Shown: positions 7,288-15,150 of the stretch, in pieces
Layout of the letters: every line of letters begins with the position of its first letter
Position numbering within the stretch: the first letter of the stretch is position 1
Source of the DNA: Selenomonadales bacterium
GTDB taxonomy: Bacteria; Bacillota; Negativicutes; Sporomusales; UBA7701
Direction of reading: 5' to 3'
Length of the DNA stretch: 64,000 nucleotides
NCBI GenBank assembly: GCA_018434945.1
Contig: JAHDOI010000064.1
Span: 1 to 64,000, forward strand
Notes under the pieces: generated by a model
What the model was told of the DNA's origin: nothing
Database searches by the model: none
The model's input: the letters and a program-made list of their open reading frames with translations, nothing else
Position numbers and translations under genes: made by a program

Positions 7288-7980
7288 TCATCCTTCAATA
7301 AAGCAACCCGTGGTAATGTGTCCTAATTTAAGCACATTGTGGCCGCCGGCCGCGGCGATCTCCAGCGCCCTTTTGGCCGCCGCCTGTCCCTGCACCTCGG
7401 CCATATCGTCGCCCGGCCCGCTCTCAGCCGGCGGGCGCTCCACCCTGGCCGCCCCGGCGAGACGACGCTCGCCACGCAGGTGAGCCACAGCCTCCTCCAG
7501 CGTCGCTGGCGCGAAAACCGTCAGCTGTCCGGCGAACAGCGCCTCCTGGGCGTTGTCGGGCGCGACGAAAACCGGCCCCAGGCCTTGAGCGGCAATATCC
7601 ATCGCCATCGGCAGGATACCGGCGATCCCCCTCAGCCGCCCCTCCAGCGACAATTCGCCGACGAACACGCCCCGGCGGCAGACCTCCGGGTCCACCTGCC
7701 CGCTGGCCGCCAGTATCCCCAGGGCGATCGGCAGATCGAGCCCCGAGCCGTCCTTGCGCATATCGGCCGGCGCGAGATTTACAGTCACCCGGCGTACGGG
7801 GAACTCCAGGCCGGCATTCTTGATCGCCGCCCTCACCCGCTCCTTCGACTCCTTCACGGCGGCGTCCGGCAGGCCGACGATATCGAGCCCCGGCAAACCG
7901 TTCGCGATATCCACCTCCACCGTCACGAGGGCGCCGTTGATCCCCAGCGTCGCCGCGCCGTAAACCTGCGCGTATGACAT
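7288..7980 (-). pseudogene. comM: ComM/YifB (Mg-chelatase-like AAA+ helicase), N-terminal part only, interrupted by the island
   Basis: The frame starts at MSYAQVYGAATLG (7980) and carries the Lon-like N-terminal domain of ComM: NGLPGLDIVGLPDAAVKES, VNLAPADMRKDGSGLDLP and FVGELSLEG. It reaches EVQGQAAAKRALEIAAAGGHNV, just before the expected Walker A. There the sequence switches to island DNA, so the AAA+ ATPase half is lost. Normal ComM is about 500 residues and acts as a branch-migration helicase in natural transformation. Location downstream of yraN fits the usual Firmicute order yraN-comM-dprA. The longer frame reported upstream to 8127 has no family similarity, so I set the start at 7980. 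Confidence 0.85.
7331..7340. other. Right junction of the mobile island inside comM (putative att site)
   Basis: Reading leftward, the comM frame is normal through GGHNVL (family sequence GGHNxLLIGPPGSGK). It becomes unrelated from about 7335 and stops at 7288. The chromosome/island crossover must therefore lie within about 7331-7340 (AGCACATT on the plus strand). The matching left att site and the 3' half of comM would lie beyond the left edge of the window. The exact core cannot be defined without the empty site. Confidence 0.6.
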
Positions 7981-8118
7981 GGCCGCATACCTCCCGCACT
8001 CAGCATCGTTAACCTCTAGTCCTTCGCCGGCAAATAATTCGCTTGGAAAAAGCATTTCTCGTCCGCAAACGGAAATAATACCAAGGCAACCGGCAAAGCA
8101 AAACAAGGTACATAAACC

Positions 8119-8991
8119 ATGGACCACTTCTGGACATACACCATATGGTATATTCTCCTCGGCCTAACGACGGTCGGCGAACTCGCCGCAGCCTTCGTCC
8201 TGTCCGGAAAGCGCCGGCTTGCGGCCGGCCTGTACCTCATCCTCGCCGGCATAGTGCTGTGCTTCGAAACGATGATCCTCATATTCGGCAAAGCCTACAC
8301 CTACTACCCGATGCTCCTCCAGACAAGCCCGGACCCCTTCGACCGCGTGCTGGCCGGCAACCTCTTCTCGCAGTTCTCAGTCGCCGCCACAGCGCTGCTC
8401 GTGGCCCTCTTCGGCCTCGGCTTCCGCTGGTCGTTCCTGCTGGCCGCGGCCTACGGCCTGGTGGAAGAAATCTTCCTCGCCCTGGGCATATACAGCCACA
8501 ACTGGTACAGCACCTGGATGACCGTCATCGGCCTCTCCCTCTACTTCCAACTCGCGAAAACCCTTCACGCCTTCCTGCTGAGGGGCGTCAGCCCCGCCGT
8601 CTTCTACGGCTGCATCTTCATCGGACTCTTCCCGCTCTACATCGTCACGGTCGTATGGGCGTTCATGGTCTCCGGCCATCTTTCCTTCAACGCCGCGCTA
8701 CTGTCCGACCCCGTCGCCAGCCGTTATCTGCTCGTCCTGGCCGTCTACGCCGTCCCCGGCGCCGCCGCCGCGATGTACATATACTATGCGCGGTCCGGGC
8801 CCCTCCGCAAAGCTCTGGCGGCCGCCGCCCTCTTCCTCCTGTATTTCGCCTGCGCCGTCCATGGACTGATCGTAATCCGGCCGGGCTGGTTCCTTGCCGT
8901 CACCGTGACGACCACCGCCTGGGCCTACCTCTCCGTCGCCCTCATGGATCGGTTGCTGCGTCAGGCGCGCAAGCCGCATTACCGGCGATGA
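8119..8991 (+). CDS. Polytopic membrane protein of unknown function
   Basis: The 290-residue protein has about eight or nine hydrophobic segments (starting near residues 6, 34, 80, 105, 135, 165, 200, 233 and 262) with short loops and a basic C-terminus (RQARKPHYRR). I recognise no enzymatic motif. It is transcribed away from comM and stands alone, with the ompH-like gene convergent on its right. A weak ribosome site (AAGGT) precedes the ATG. The topology resembles small Firmicute sensor or transport-accessory membrane proteins, but I would not assign a function. Confidence 0.65.
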   Translation: MDHFWTYTIWYILLGLTTVGELAAAFVLSGKRRLAAGLYLILAGIVLCFETMILIFGKAYTYYPMLLQTSPDPFDRVLAGNLFSQFSVAATALLVALFGLGFRWSFLLAAAYGLVEEIFLALGIYSHNWYSTWMTVIGLSLYFQLAKTLHAFLLRGVSPAVFYGCIFIGLFPLYIVTVVWAFMVSGHLSFNAALLSDPVASRYLLVLAVYAVPGAAAAMYIYYARSGPLRKALAAAALFLLYFACAVHGLIVIRPGWFLAVTVTTTAWAYLSVALMDRLLRQARKPHYRR

Positions 8992-9087
8992 TAAGCGGCA
9001 GTCAGTCATTTTATTTTACATTTCGAGGGAAAACGACCATATCCTTCCTTGCCTGGGAAGCTTCCACCAAGCTGCCAGGCAGACAAC

Positions 9088-9115
9088 AAAAAACCCCCGG
9101 CTTAAAAAGCGGGGG
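9088..9115 (-). terminator. Terminator of the ompH-like gene
   Basis: The stem CCCCCGCTTTTTAAGCCGGGGG is followed by TTTTTT on the minus strand, 36 bp past the stop codon. Confidence 0.85.
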
Positions 9116-9150
9116 CTGTTCGCGTATTTCACACCCATTACGGGTGTTCA

Positions 9151-9612
9151 CTACTGGCCGGCGAGCTTCTTGCCGACGTCCGCCGTGATATCCTCGCCGC
9201 CGTAGATGGCCAAGCTCTTATCGAGAACCACGTGCAGACCCTTCTGGGCTGCCACCTCGCCGACCGCCCGGGCGACCTTGGCCCTCAGTTCCTCGGTCAG
9301 CGCCGTCCCTTGGGCGTCGAGCCGCGACTGCATCTGGTTCATCAGTGCAAGCTTATCGATGTCGCTCATCCCGGCCGACTTGGCGGCGAACTCCTTCTGC
9401 GCCTCCTCGGCGGCGGCCTTCATTGTCTCATCTACATTCGCCGCATCCGGGTGATGGACCATCAGCAGTACCACATCGACGTAGCCGATACCGCCGGCGG
9501 GCGCCGCGCTGGCCGTCCCCGCGGGAACAAGCGTCTGGAATAATGCTGCCATCAACAGAACGGCGACGAAAACAGCCGTCCGTCTACCAAACTTTTGCAC
9601 GATAACGAGCAC
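9151..9612 (-). CDS. OmpH/Skp-family periplasmic protein
   Basis: The 153-residue protein has a clear signal peptide (basic FGRR, hydrophobic core, TASAAPA cleavage region near residue 37). A helical coiled-coil body follows, with Ala/Glu/Lys-rich AAEEAQKEFAAKSA and the C-terminal GLHVVLDKSLAIYGGEDIT. The latter matches the end of Skp/OmpH proteins (xxxVxDxxxVxYGGxDIT). Skp-like proteins chaperone outer-membrane proteins, so this points to a diderm cell. The start is GTG with GGAGG 7 bases upstream. It is monocistronic with its own terminator, not next to bamA/lpxD as in many diderms. Confidence 0.85.
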   Translation of the reverse strand: MLVIVQKFGRRTAVFVAVLLMAALFQTLVPAGTASAAPAGGIGYVDVVLLMVHHPDAANVDETMKAAAEEAQKEFAAKSAGMSDIDKLALMNQMQSRLDAQGTALTEELRAKVARAVGEVAAQKGLHVVLDKSLAIYGGEDITADVGKKLAGQ

Positions 9613-9779
9613 AGTTTTACCTCCTATTTTTCGCTGGCGGCCCGCAGACCGCCTGGATGGTTAAATTCTACAGCGGCGGCGAAATACCTCCCTCGAATCA
9701 GGCACTCTGCCGCTCCTTTGCGTTAGCCGCCGTATTTCCCGGACGTCGCAGGAAAATAATAACCCTGGAGGTGACGCAC

Positions 9780-9866
9780 ATGGGTGGCAACAAGGACGGC
9801 CAGAAGAAGAAATCGAAGGCCGACAGGGAAGCGAAAACCGGCACAGCCATGAAGAGGAACCCTTGA
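9780..9866 (+). CDS. Very small lysine-rich protein (28 residues)
   Basis: A strong ribosome site (GGAGGTG, 6 bases) precedes an ATG that opens a 28-codon frame, MGGNKDGQKKKSK onward, rich in Lys and Gly with no hydrophobic core. A large palindrome begins 6 bp after the stop. No family is recognised. It could be a small acid-soluble-like or nucleic-acid-associated peptide, but that is speculation. Confidence 0.4.
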   Translation: MGGNKDGQKKKSKADREAKTGTAMKRNP

Positions 9867-9872
9867 GAAAAC

Positions 9873-9931
9873 GCGGCGAGCCCTCCGGGCACACGCGGCA
9901 GACGCCGCGGCATACTCGGAGGGCTCGCCGC
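9873..9931. repeat. Large GC-rich palindrome after the 28-residue gene
   Basis: Two perfect 15-bp arms (GCGGCGAGCCCTCCG at 9873-9887 and its complement at 9917-9931) enclose an inner GC-rich inverted repeat. No T-run follows on either strand, so it is not a canonical terminator. It may still stop transcription or stabilise the small mRNA. Confidence 0.7.
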
Positions 9932-10016
9932 GATATCGACAGGGGGAAAAGCCCTATTGCTGTAAGTACCTGCTTGCAGGCGCAGAATTTTCACGCCGGC
10001 GGGTTACCGTTTTCCG

Positions 10017-10133
10017 TCAGATGGAGCAGCTGTCTTCATCTCCCAGGAACAGCAGCAGCAGGATGATGATTATGATCACAACCACGATCCCGCTTCCGCC
10101 ACCGCAACCACAGCCGCCAAAGCCACGACCCAT
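10017..10133 (-). CDS. Small Gly-rich/hydrophobic YjcZ-like membrane protein (38 residues)
   Basis: The frame encodes MGRGFGGCGCGGGSG followed by a single uninterrupted hydrophobic segment (IVVVIIIIILLLLFL) and an acidic tail (GDEDSCSI). This matches the pattern of small Firmicute sporulation proteins of the YjcZ type (Gly/Cys-rich start, one TM helix). The ribosome site AAAGGAGG is only 2 bases from the first ATG (10139) but 8 from the second (10133), so I use the second. The stop is at 10017. A role in the spore or forespore membrane is inferred by resemblance only. Confidence 0.55.
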   Translation of the reverse strand: MGRGFGGCGCGGGSGIVVVIIIIILLLLFLGDEDSCSI

Positions 10134-10221
10134 GCCCATTCCTCCTTTATCCAGAGTCATTATTATCCTATGACCCTTCCCCCCGCGCGGTTACTCCCGG
10201 CCGCCTGCCAAACACTGGATG

Positions 10222-10255
10222 AAAAACGAAAAACCCCCGATAATTTGCGGAGGTT
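10222..10255 (-). terminator. Terminator ending the yraN-side transcript
   Basis: The hairpin AACCTCCG-CAAATTAT-CGGGGGTT is followed by TTTTTCG on the minus strand, about 200 bp after the yraN stop. Confidence 0.75.
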
Positions 10256-10440
10256 ATCTTTTGGGTGTATGTTATTCTGGTTGCGTAGTGGCAAAAGGCT
10301 CACAACCGTGGCGCATGAGTTGCAAGGCCGACTAGCCTGCTGCCTATACGGCTCCAGCCGCAAGTCTACGGCGCGTTCAGCCGGAGACACGCAAGCGGCT
10401 ATCCAACTTTCGCCGGGAAAGCCATCGGACTCAACGTAAT
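10256..10440 (-). other. Structured intergenic region downstream of yraN (possible RNA element)
   Basis: The stretch between the yraN stop and the terminator is rich in short complementary segments. Read on the minus strand these include CTTTCCCGGCGAAAG, AGCC...GGCT around 10385-10410, GCCG...CGGC around 10357-10372, and CTCA...TGAG around 10300-10320. It therefore looks like a folded RNA of about 180 nt ending at an intrinsic terminator. I compared it by eye with the common riboswitches, 6S, tmRNA, SRP RNA and RNase P and found no convincing match. It could be a 3' UTR structure or a separate small RNA. Confidence 0.3.
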
Positions 10441-10458
10441 ATCTGGTTATTTTGCTTC

Positions 10459-10815
10459 TCAGCGCCCGAACGCGTTCACAATATGATTAATCCTCGCCTC
10501 GCGGCCAGTCATCATTACCTCGATCACGTCAAACCGCATCGGCCTGTCGTACAGCCCGTGCTGCTTCATATAGCACAGCGCCGTCGCCATCAACTTCTCC
10601 TGCTTGCGGCGCGTCACCGCCTCGGCCGGTGTGCCGTACGCCCCGCCCCGCCGCGTCTTCACCTCGGCGAACACAAAGGTTCCGCCCTGGGAGGCCACGA
10701 TATCGACCTCACCGGGCCTCGCCCGGTACTTCAGGGCTAATATGGCGTAGCCCGACGCTTTCAGATGTTCGGCGGCCGCAGACTCGCCGGCGTCGCCGGT
10801 GCGGATATGCTCCAT
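10459..10815 (-). CDS. yraN: YraN family (UPF0102) putative endonuclease-fold protein
   Basis: The 118-residue protein carries the YraN/UPF0102 pattern: TGDAGESAAAEHL at the start, GEVDIVA and FVFAEVKTRRG, the restriction-endonuclease-like D-ExK core. The exact role is not established in the family; it is usually encoded beside rnhB and comM, as here. I start at MEHIRTG (10815), 7 bp after the HD-GYP stop, rather than the longer frame that overlaps it. It is last in the leftward ylxM-to-yraN cluster. Confidence 0.85.
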   Translation of the reverse strand: MEHIRTGDAGESAAAEHLKASGYAILALKYRARPGEVDIVASQGGTFVFAEVKTRRGGAYGTPAEAVTRRKQEKLMATALCYMKQHGLYDRPMRFDVIEVMMTGREARINHIVNAFGR

Positions 10816-10822
10816 CGCCGCC

Positions 10823-11887
10823 CTACCTTTCGGCCACATCGGCGATATACAGCTGGCTGTTCTTCGACAGGTCGATCTCCACGATCTTGTTCATCCGCCG
10901 CTTCTGCTCATCGGCGATAATCCGCACGACCGGCTTGGTCTTGCTCTCGTGCGACATATCCACCACCACGCCGGTGTGGTTGTTGCTCAGCCGCACCACC
11001 GACCCGATCGGATATGGGGCGATATTGCCGGCGAAATGATCGACAAGCTCAGGATCGAAATACATGCCCGCCGCCTTGGTGATGATCGCCAAAGCCTCGT
11101 AGACCGGCACAGCCTTGCGGTAGATGACGTCCGAAGTCAGCGCGTCGTAAACGTCCGCCAGGGCTACGATCTGGGCGAACAGGTGGATCTCCTTGTCCCG
11201 GAGGCTGCGGGGGTAGCCGCTGCCGTCGTAGCGCTCGTGATGCTGGAAAGCGCAGTGGGCCGACATCAGGCTTACGTCAGGATTCTTGCGCAGAATATCG
11301 AAGCCGTATTCTGTATGCTTGCGGACCTCCTCCAGCTCGGCCAGGGTCAGGCGCTCGGTCTTGTTCAGAATCTCCTGCGGCACCATCAGCTTGCCGATAT
11401 CATGCAGCAGCGCTCCCACGCCCAGATCGCGCAGGCGCAGCTCGTCGAAGCCCAGGCTGATGCCAGTAAGCGTCGCCAGGATGCAGACGTTGACCGAATG
11501 GTTGAAAATATAGTCCGCCTTTGTCCGCATATCGATGAAATTGACCAATGTTCCGTGATTGCGGCACAGCTCGTCGACAAGCGTATTGGCGATCCTCTTC
11601 GCCTCGCTGGCGTCCACCTTGCGGCCGAGCCTGATCTGATCCATAACCTGTTTGGCGCTCGCCACCGCCTCGACGCGGGCCTGCTCGCTGACCACGTCGG
11701 GAACGTCGATGTCGGCCGTAAGGTCGTCCTCGATATACACATAGGTCACGTCGAGATCGCGCAGCCGCCCGACATAGCGTTCCTTCAGCTCCAGCCCGGC
11801 ATTGAGCAGTATCTTGCCGTCGGCCGTGTAAAGCGGTTTGGCCAGCTTCATCCCCGAGGTGACGTTATCCAGCAATATCCGTCGCAT
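10823..11887 (-). CDS. HD-GYP domain cyclic-di-GMP phosphodiesterase
   Basis: The 354-residue protein has a complete HD-GYP domain: NHSVNV (129-134), LLHDIGK (160-166) and HHERYDGSGYP (216-226), then ADVYDALTSDVIYRKA. These residues bind the metal centre that hydrolyses c-di-GMP. The N-terminal 100 residues (MRRILLDNVTSGMKLAKPLY) are the usual HD-GYP leader, and the C-terminal extension is a small beta-rich region. It lies between the FlhB-like gene and yraN, an unusual partner for the conserved cluster, suggesting control of motility or sporulation signalling. Confidence 0.92.
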   Translation of the reverse strand: MRRILLDNVTSGMKLAKPLYTADGKILLNAGLELKERYVGRLRDLDVTYVYIEDDLTADIDVPDVVSEQARVEAVASAKQVMDQIRLGRKVDASEAKRIANTLVDELCRNHGTLVNFIDMRTKADYIFNHSVNVCILATLTGISLGFDELRLRDLGVGALLHDIGKLMVPQEILNKTERLTLAELEEVRKHTEYGFDILRKNPDVSLMSAHCAFQHHERYDGSGYPRSLRDKEIHLFAQIVALADVYDALTSDVIYRKAVPVYEALAIITKAAGMYFDPELVDHFAGNIAPYPIGSVVRLSNNHTGVVVDMSHESKTKPVVRIIADEQKRRMNKIVEIDLSKNSQLYIADVAER

Positions 11888-11902
11888 AACAGTCCTCCAG
11901 GT

Positions 11903-12184
11903 TTAGCGCTTGCGCCTCTTCTGGTCTAGACGGTACACATAAGCCAGCACTTCGGCCACCGCCTTATACAGCTCGGGCGGGATCTCGCGGTCCAGGTCGA
12001 CCGCCATCAGCATAGAGGTGAGCGTTCGGTTGCGGTAGACGGGAACGGTATGCTTCTCGGCAGTGGCCAATATCTGGTCGGCGACGACTCCCGCCCCCTT
12101 GGCGACGACCTTGGGGGCTTTGTCTTCCTTGCCGTCATACCTGATGGCCACCGCTTCCTTGCGGGGTTTGTCGGGCTCGGCCAT
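11903..12184 (-). CDS. FlhB-like cytoplasmic domain protein (YlqH family)
   Basis: The 93-residue protein matches the C-terminal domain of FlhB/EscU without the membrane part: AIRYDGKEDKAPKVVAKG, then VPVYRNRTLTSMLMAVDLDREIPPELYKAVAEVLAYVYRL. The NPTH autocleavage motif of FlhB is absent. In Firmicutes this stand-alone gene (ylqH) follows ylqG and rnhB, exactly as here. The function is unproven; it may interact with the flagellar export machinery. Confidence 0.85.
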   Translation of the reverse strand: MAEPDKPRKEAVAIRYDGKEDKAPKVVAKGAGVVADQILATAEKHTVPVYRNRTLTSMLMAVDLDREIPPELYKAVAEVLAYVYRLDQKRRKR

Positions 12185-12199
12185 GATCCACCTCGGTGC

Positions 12200-13354
12200 T
12201 TACTTTTCGGTCGTGGCCGCGACGGCGATATCCGTCACGACCAGGTCGGACTCCGCCAGCGAGCCGCGCAGGTCGGACAGGACGCCGCGGAACTCTTCGC
12301 CGGCCTCGCGGTTCGAGAACGTAACGCGGATACTCAGCTGCTGCTGGCCGCGAAGATGGAAAACCATATCCACCGCCCCGATGTGGTCGGTGGCCACACA
12401 CATCCTCAGCCATGTCTCCCGCACCGGCGCCGCGGGGTTGTCCGCCTGCTCCCGGTCGCGGGAAATATGGATATACGCCGGGTAAGACCGCCCGTCCGCG
12501 AAAATAACCGGCATGGTGAACACCAGGACCTTCTGGCCCCCGGGCGTCTCGGCGGCGGACTGCTTTGACGCGGGGACGGCGGCAGCCATCTCCCGCAGCG
12601 TCCGGCTCGCCTGCTCCAGCGTCTCCTTCGGCATCTTCAGCCACGGCAGGCTGTCCGCCACCTTCTGCCACATCACCGTCTCCTCAAGCTCGGGCAGATT
12701 GTGAAACGCGGCCGCCTGGCTCACCTTCTCGGGGATTGAACGGCTAAGCGCCGCGGCCGCCTTGGCGATATCCTGGCGCGCGCCCGGCGTCAGCAAATCC
12801 TCGGGAAGATCGGCCAACATCGCCTTCGTCAACGCCAGCGCAGGCGACTCGCCCTCCGGAGAATCGACGAGTTGGCGGACCAACGCCATCAGCCTTGCCG
12901 AGAAATCGCCGCCACCGCCGACAGCCTGGGCGAAGGCCTTCGCAGCGGCCGCCGTCTCCGGCCTGACGCCCTCCGGAAAAAGCTCGCTCAGCACCGCCGC
13001 ATCGGCCATCGTCTGCGCGAAAGCGGCCATCGTCTCCCCGCCGCTCCGCGCCCCGCGCACCATCGCCGCCAAACCGCGCGGCACGACCGTATCAGCTCCC
13101 ATTGCGGCGCGGCCGAAATTCTCCGCCGCCCTGGCAACCTCCGGCGGCAGCTCGCCCGCCAGCTTGTTGAACTCCCCAAGCGTCTTGCCGAGGGCGTCGA
13201 GCAGCAATTTGATATTGCCGTCGGCGATCAGCTCGACCTTGCTGCGGAGAGCCGCCGCGGAAGACGCCGCCGGGCCGCCCGCAGTCTCGGCCTGGCCGCC
13301 TATCGCGGCGGTGGCCGCCGGGTCGACCGGCAAACCGGCGTTAATCTTCATCAA
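12200..13354 (-). CDS. YlqG/FliK-like protein with C-terminal hook-length-control-like domain
   Basis: The 384-residue protein is Ala-rich and helical for most of its length. The C-terminal 120 residues (YPAYIHISRD, TWLRMCVATDHIGAVDMVFHLRGQQQLSIRVTF) resemble the Flg_hook domain of FliK. It overlaps rnhB by 14 bp and precedes the FlhB-like gene, so a FliK-like and an FlhB-like protein are encoded as neighbours. FliK and FlhB interact in flagellar export, which supports the pair working together, but no flagellar structural genes are nearby. Confidence 0.7.
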   Translation of the reverse strand: MMKINAGLPVDPAATAAIGGQAETAGGPAASSAAALRSKVELIADGNIKLLLDALGKTLGEFNKLAGELPPEVARAAENFGRAAMGADTVVPRGLAAMVRGARSGGETMAAFAQTMADAAVLSELFPEGVRPETAAAAKAFAQAVGGGGDFSARLMALVRQLVDSPEGESPALALTKAMLADLPEDLLTPGARQDIAKAAAALSRSIPEKVSQAAAFHNLPELEETVMWQKVADSLPWLKMPKETLEQASRTLREMAAAVPASKQSAAETPGGQKVLVFTMPVIFADGRSYPAYIHISRDREQADNPAAPVRETWLRMCVATDHIGAVDMVFHLRGQQQLSIRVTFSNREAGEEFRGVLSDLRGSLAESDLVVTDIAVAATTEK

Positions 13355-14132
13355 ACAGACTCCCCTCCCCCCTTACCGGCGCGAAACTCCGCCGGTGGAT
13401 GGCACACGGCCCCGAAACGCGCAGGGCCGCGAGGTGCTCGGGCGTACCGTAGCCCTTGTGTTTTGCAAAACCGTAGGCGGGATACTCCGCGTCGAGCGCA
13501 GTCATTATCCGGTCGCGCTCCACCTTGGCGATGACCGAGGCGGCGGCGATCGACGCGCTCAGAGCGTCACCGCCGATGATCGACCGATGGGGCACGGTCA
13601 GGAACTTCAGCGGCACGGCGTCGACCAGCACAGCCTCCGGGGCGGGCGCGAGGCCGGCAACGGCGGCGTACATGCCCTGGACGGTCGCCTGATAGATATT
13701 GAGGCGGTCTATATCCTCCACACCGACGACAACGTGGCTGACCGCCACCGCCGTCGCCTTGATGCGCTCATACAGGTCTTCACGCTCACCCGCCGTCAGC
13801 TTCTTCGAATCGTCGAGCCCAGGCAGGCGGCACGACGGCGGCAGGATCACGGCCCCGACCACCACCGGCCCGGCCAGCGGCCCCCGGCCGGCCTCATCGA
13901 CGCCGGCCACCAGCCTCCTGCCCTGGCCATAGAGCGCCCGCTCATACCTGTAAAGCTCCTCGAGGCGGCGTTCCTCGGCGGCCGCGGCCTCCCGCCGGCG
14001 TCGCCAGCGGGCCACAAGCCGGACCACGGCTGCCCGCGGATCGGCGCACAGCACCTCTATCGTCTCCGGGGCGACTTCTTCGGCGGCCAGCAAAGCCGCC
14101 GCCTCCGCCACCGTCATCCGGCCGTTTGCCAC
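13341..14132 (-). CDS. rnhB: Ribonuclease HII
   Basis: The 263-residue enzyme removes ribonucleotides and RNA from RNA/DNA hybrids. The catalytic core begins with VAGVDEAGRGPLAGPV (Asp79, Glu80), continues with LDDSKKL and VLVDAVPL, and includes the GGDALSASIAAASVIAKVERD helix with HKGYGTPEH. An N-terminal extension of about 70 residues, rich in Ala and Arg, precedes the domain as in Bacillus RnhB. It follows a terminator after ylqF, so it may have its own promoter in 14133-14206. Confidence 0.95.
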   Translation of the reverse strand: MANGRMTVAEAAALLAAEEVAPETIEVLCADPRAAVVRLVARWRRRREAAAAEERRLEELYRYERALYGQGRRLVAGVDEAGRGPLAGPVVVGAVILPPSCRLPGLDDSKKLTAGEREDLYERIKATAVAVSHVVVGVEDIDRLNIYQATVQGMYAAVAGLAPAPEAVLVDAVPLKFLTVPHRSIIGGDALSASIAAASVIAKVERDRIMTALDAEYPAYGFAKHKGYGTPEHLAALRVSGPCAIHRRSFAPVRGEGSLFDED

Positions 14133-14206
14133 GGCTATCCCTCCGAACGGCGAAAAATATATGTCCTAATAATATTCTTGGCTGATAACCTAAATCCTCC
14201 CGGCAT

Positions 14207-14233
14207 AAAAAAAGGCCGACCCGGAGGGTCGAC
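14207..14233 (-). terminator. Terminator between ylqF and rnhB
   Basis: The hairpin GTCGACCC-TCC-GGGTCGGC is followed by TTTTTTT on the minus strand, 14 bp after the ylqF stop. Confidence 0.85.
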
Positions 14234-14246
14234 ACTTACGTTTATC

Positions 14247-15101
14247 CTATATTTCCGGCGGCTGCTCGAGGGTAAACCGCCCCAGCTTGCCGTCGCGGAA
14301 CTCGCTCAGCACGATCCGGCCCGCCTTCTCGTAATCGACGGCGCCGCCGCTCCTGAGGCAACCGCGCCGCGCCCCCACGAGCGCCAGCAGCTCCAGGCCG
14401 TCCTCAGGCAGCGGCCCGGTAAGGTTGAACCGGGCCATAAGCCGGTCGGGGTAATCGCCGCGCAGCATTTTCAGCAGCACAGCCACCACCTTCTCCCGGT
14501 CGAAGACCTTGTCGCTGATCGCGCCGGTAACCGCCAGGCGGAAAGCCGCCTCCTGATCCTCAAGCTTCGGCCACAGCACCCCCGGAGTATCCAATAATTC
14601 GAGATTGCGGCCGATCTTAATCCACTGCTGACCACGGGTGACACCCGGCTTGTCGCCTGTCCGCACCGTCGCCGTTCCCAGCAGGCGGTTTATCAGCGAA
14701 GACTTGCCGACATTCGGGATGCCGAGGATCATCGCCCGCACCGCGCGCGGCCTGATACCCTTGGCGGCCAGCTTGGCCAGCATCGGCGCCGCCGCCTTCT
14801 CCACCCGCGCGGCGAGCTGTTTCGTACCGCCGCCGCCGAGAGACTCGACCGCGATACCCTCCCGGCCGCGGGCGCGGAAAAAGGCCAACCACCGCTCCGT
14901 ACCACCCGGGTCGGCCAGGTCAGCCTTATTAAGCACCACTACCCGCGGCTTGTCGCCGACCACCTCGTCGATGACCGGGTTGGCGCTGGCGGACGGTATG
15001 CGGGCATCAAGAAGCTCGATGGCCACGTCCACCAATTTCAGCTGTTCGCGGATCATCCGCTGGGCTTTGGCCATATGGCCGGGAAACCAGTTGATATGCA
15101 T
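14247..15101 (-). CDS. ylqF: Ribosome biogenesis GTPase YlqF/RbgA
   Basis: The circularly permuted GTPase shows its motifs in the order G4 (VLNKADLAD), G1 (GIPNVGKSSLINRL), G3 (LLDTPGVLWP). That is diagnostic for YlqF/RbgA, which is needed late in 50S subunit assembly. I start at MHINWFPGHMAKAQR (15101), the conserved N-terminus, rather than a TTG nine codons earlier. The length (284 residues) is typical. It is between lepB and rnhB as in Bacillus subtilis. Confidence 0.95.
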   Translation of the reverse strand: MHINWFPGHMAKAQRMIREQLKLVDVAIELLDARIPSASANPVIDEVVGDKPRVVVLNKADLADPGGTERWLAFFRARGREGIAVESLGGGGTKQLAARVEKAAAPMLAKLAAKGIRPRAVRAMILGIPNVGKSSLINRLLGTATVRTGDKPGVTRGQQWIKIGRNLELLDTPGVLWPKLEDQEAAFRLAVTGAISDKVFDREKVVAVLLKMLRGDYPDRLMARFNLTGPLPEDGLELLALVGARRGCLRSGGAVDYEKAGRIVLSEFRDGKLGRFTLEQPPEI

Positions 15102-15150
15102 CGTCTTATTCTTCACAACCCATGTCAAAGAATTGCCAGGGTGGGATGTT

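Noticed and set aside
1..7338. Prophage interpretation of the island
   Set aside because: No capsid, terminase, tail, lysis or repressor genes are present; recombinases plus defence cargo fit an integrative element better.
8145..9188. 347-residue plus-strand frame rich in Arg/Pro
   Set aside because: It is the membrane-protein gene at 8119-8991 read in another frame; the hydrophobic frame is the coherent one.
10256..10440. Cyclic-di-GMP (GEMM), cobalamin, FMN or TPP riboswitch
   Set aside because: Short pieces look similar by eye (GCAA-GCC segments), but the conserved cores and a downstream target gene in the right orientation are missing.
12762..14597. 611-residue plus-strand frame across ylqG, rnhB and ylqF
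   Set aside because: It covers three well-supported minus-strand genes and has no family similarity.
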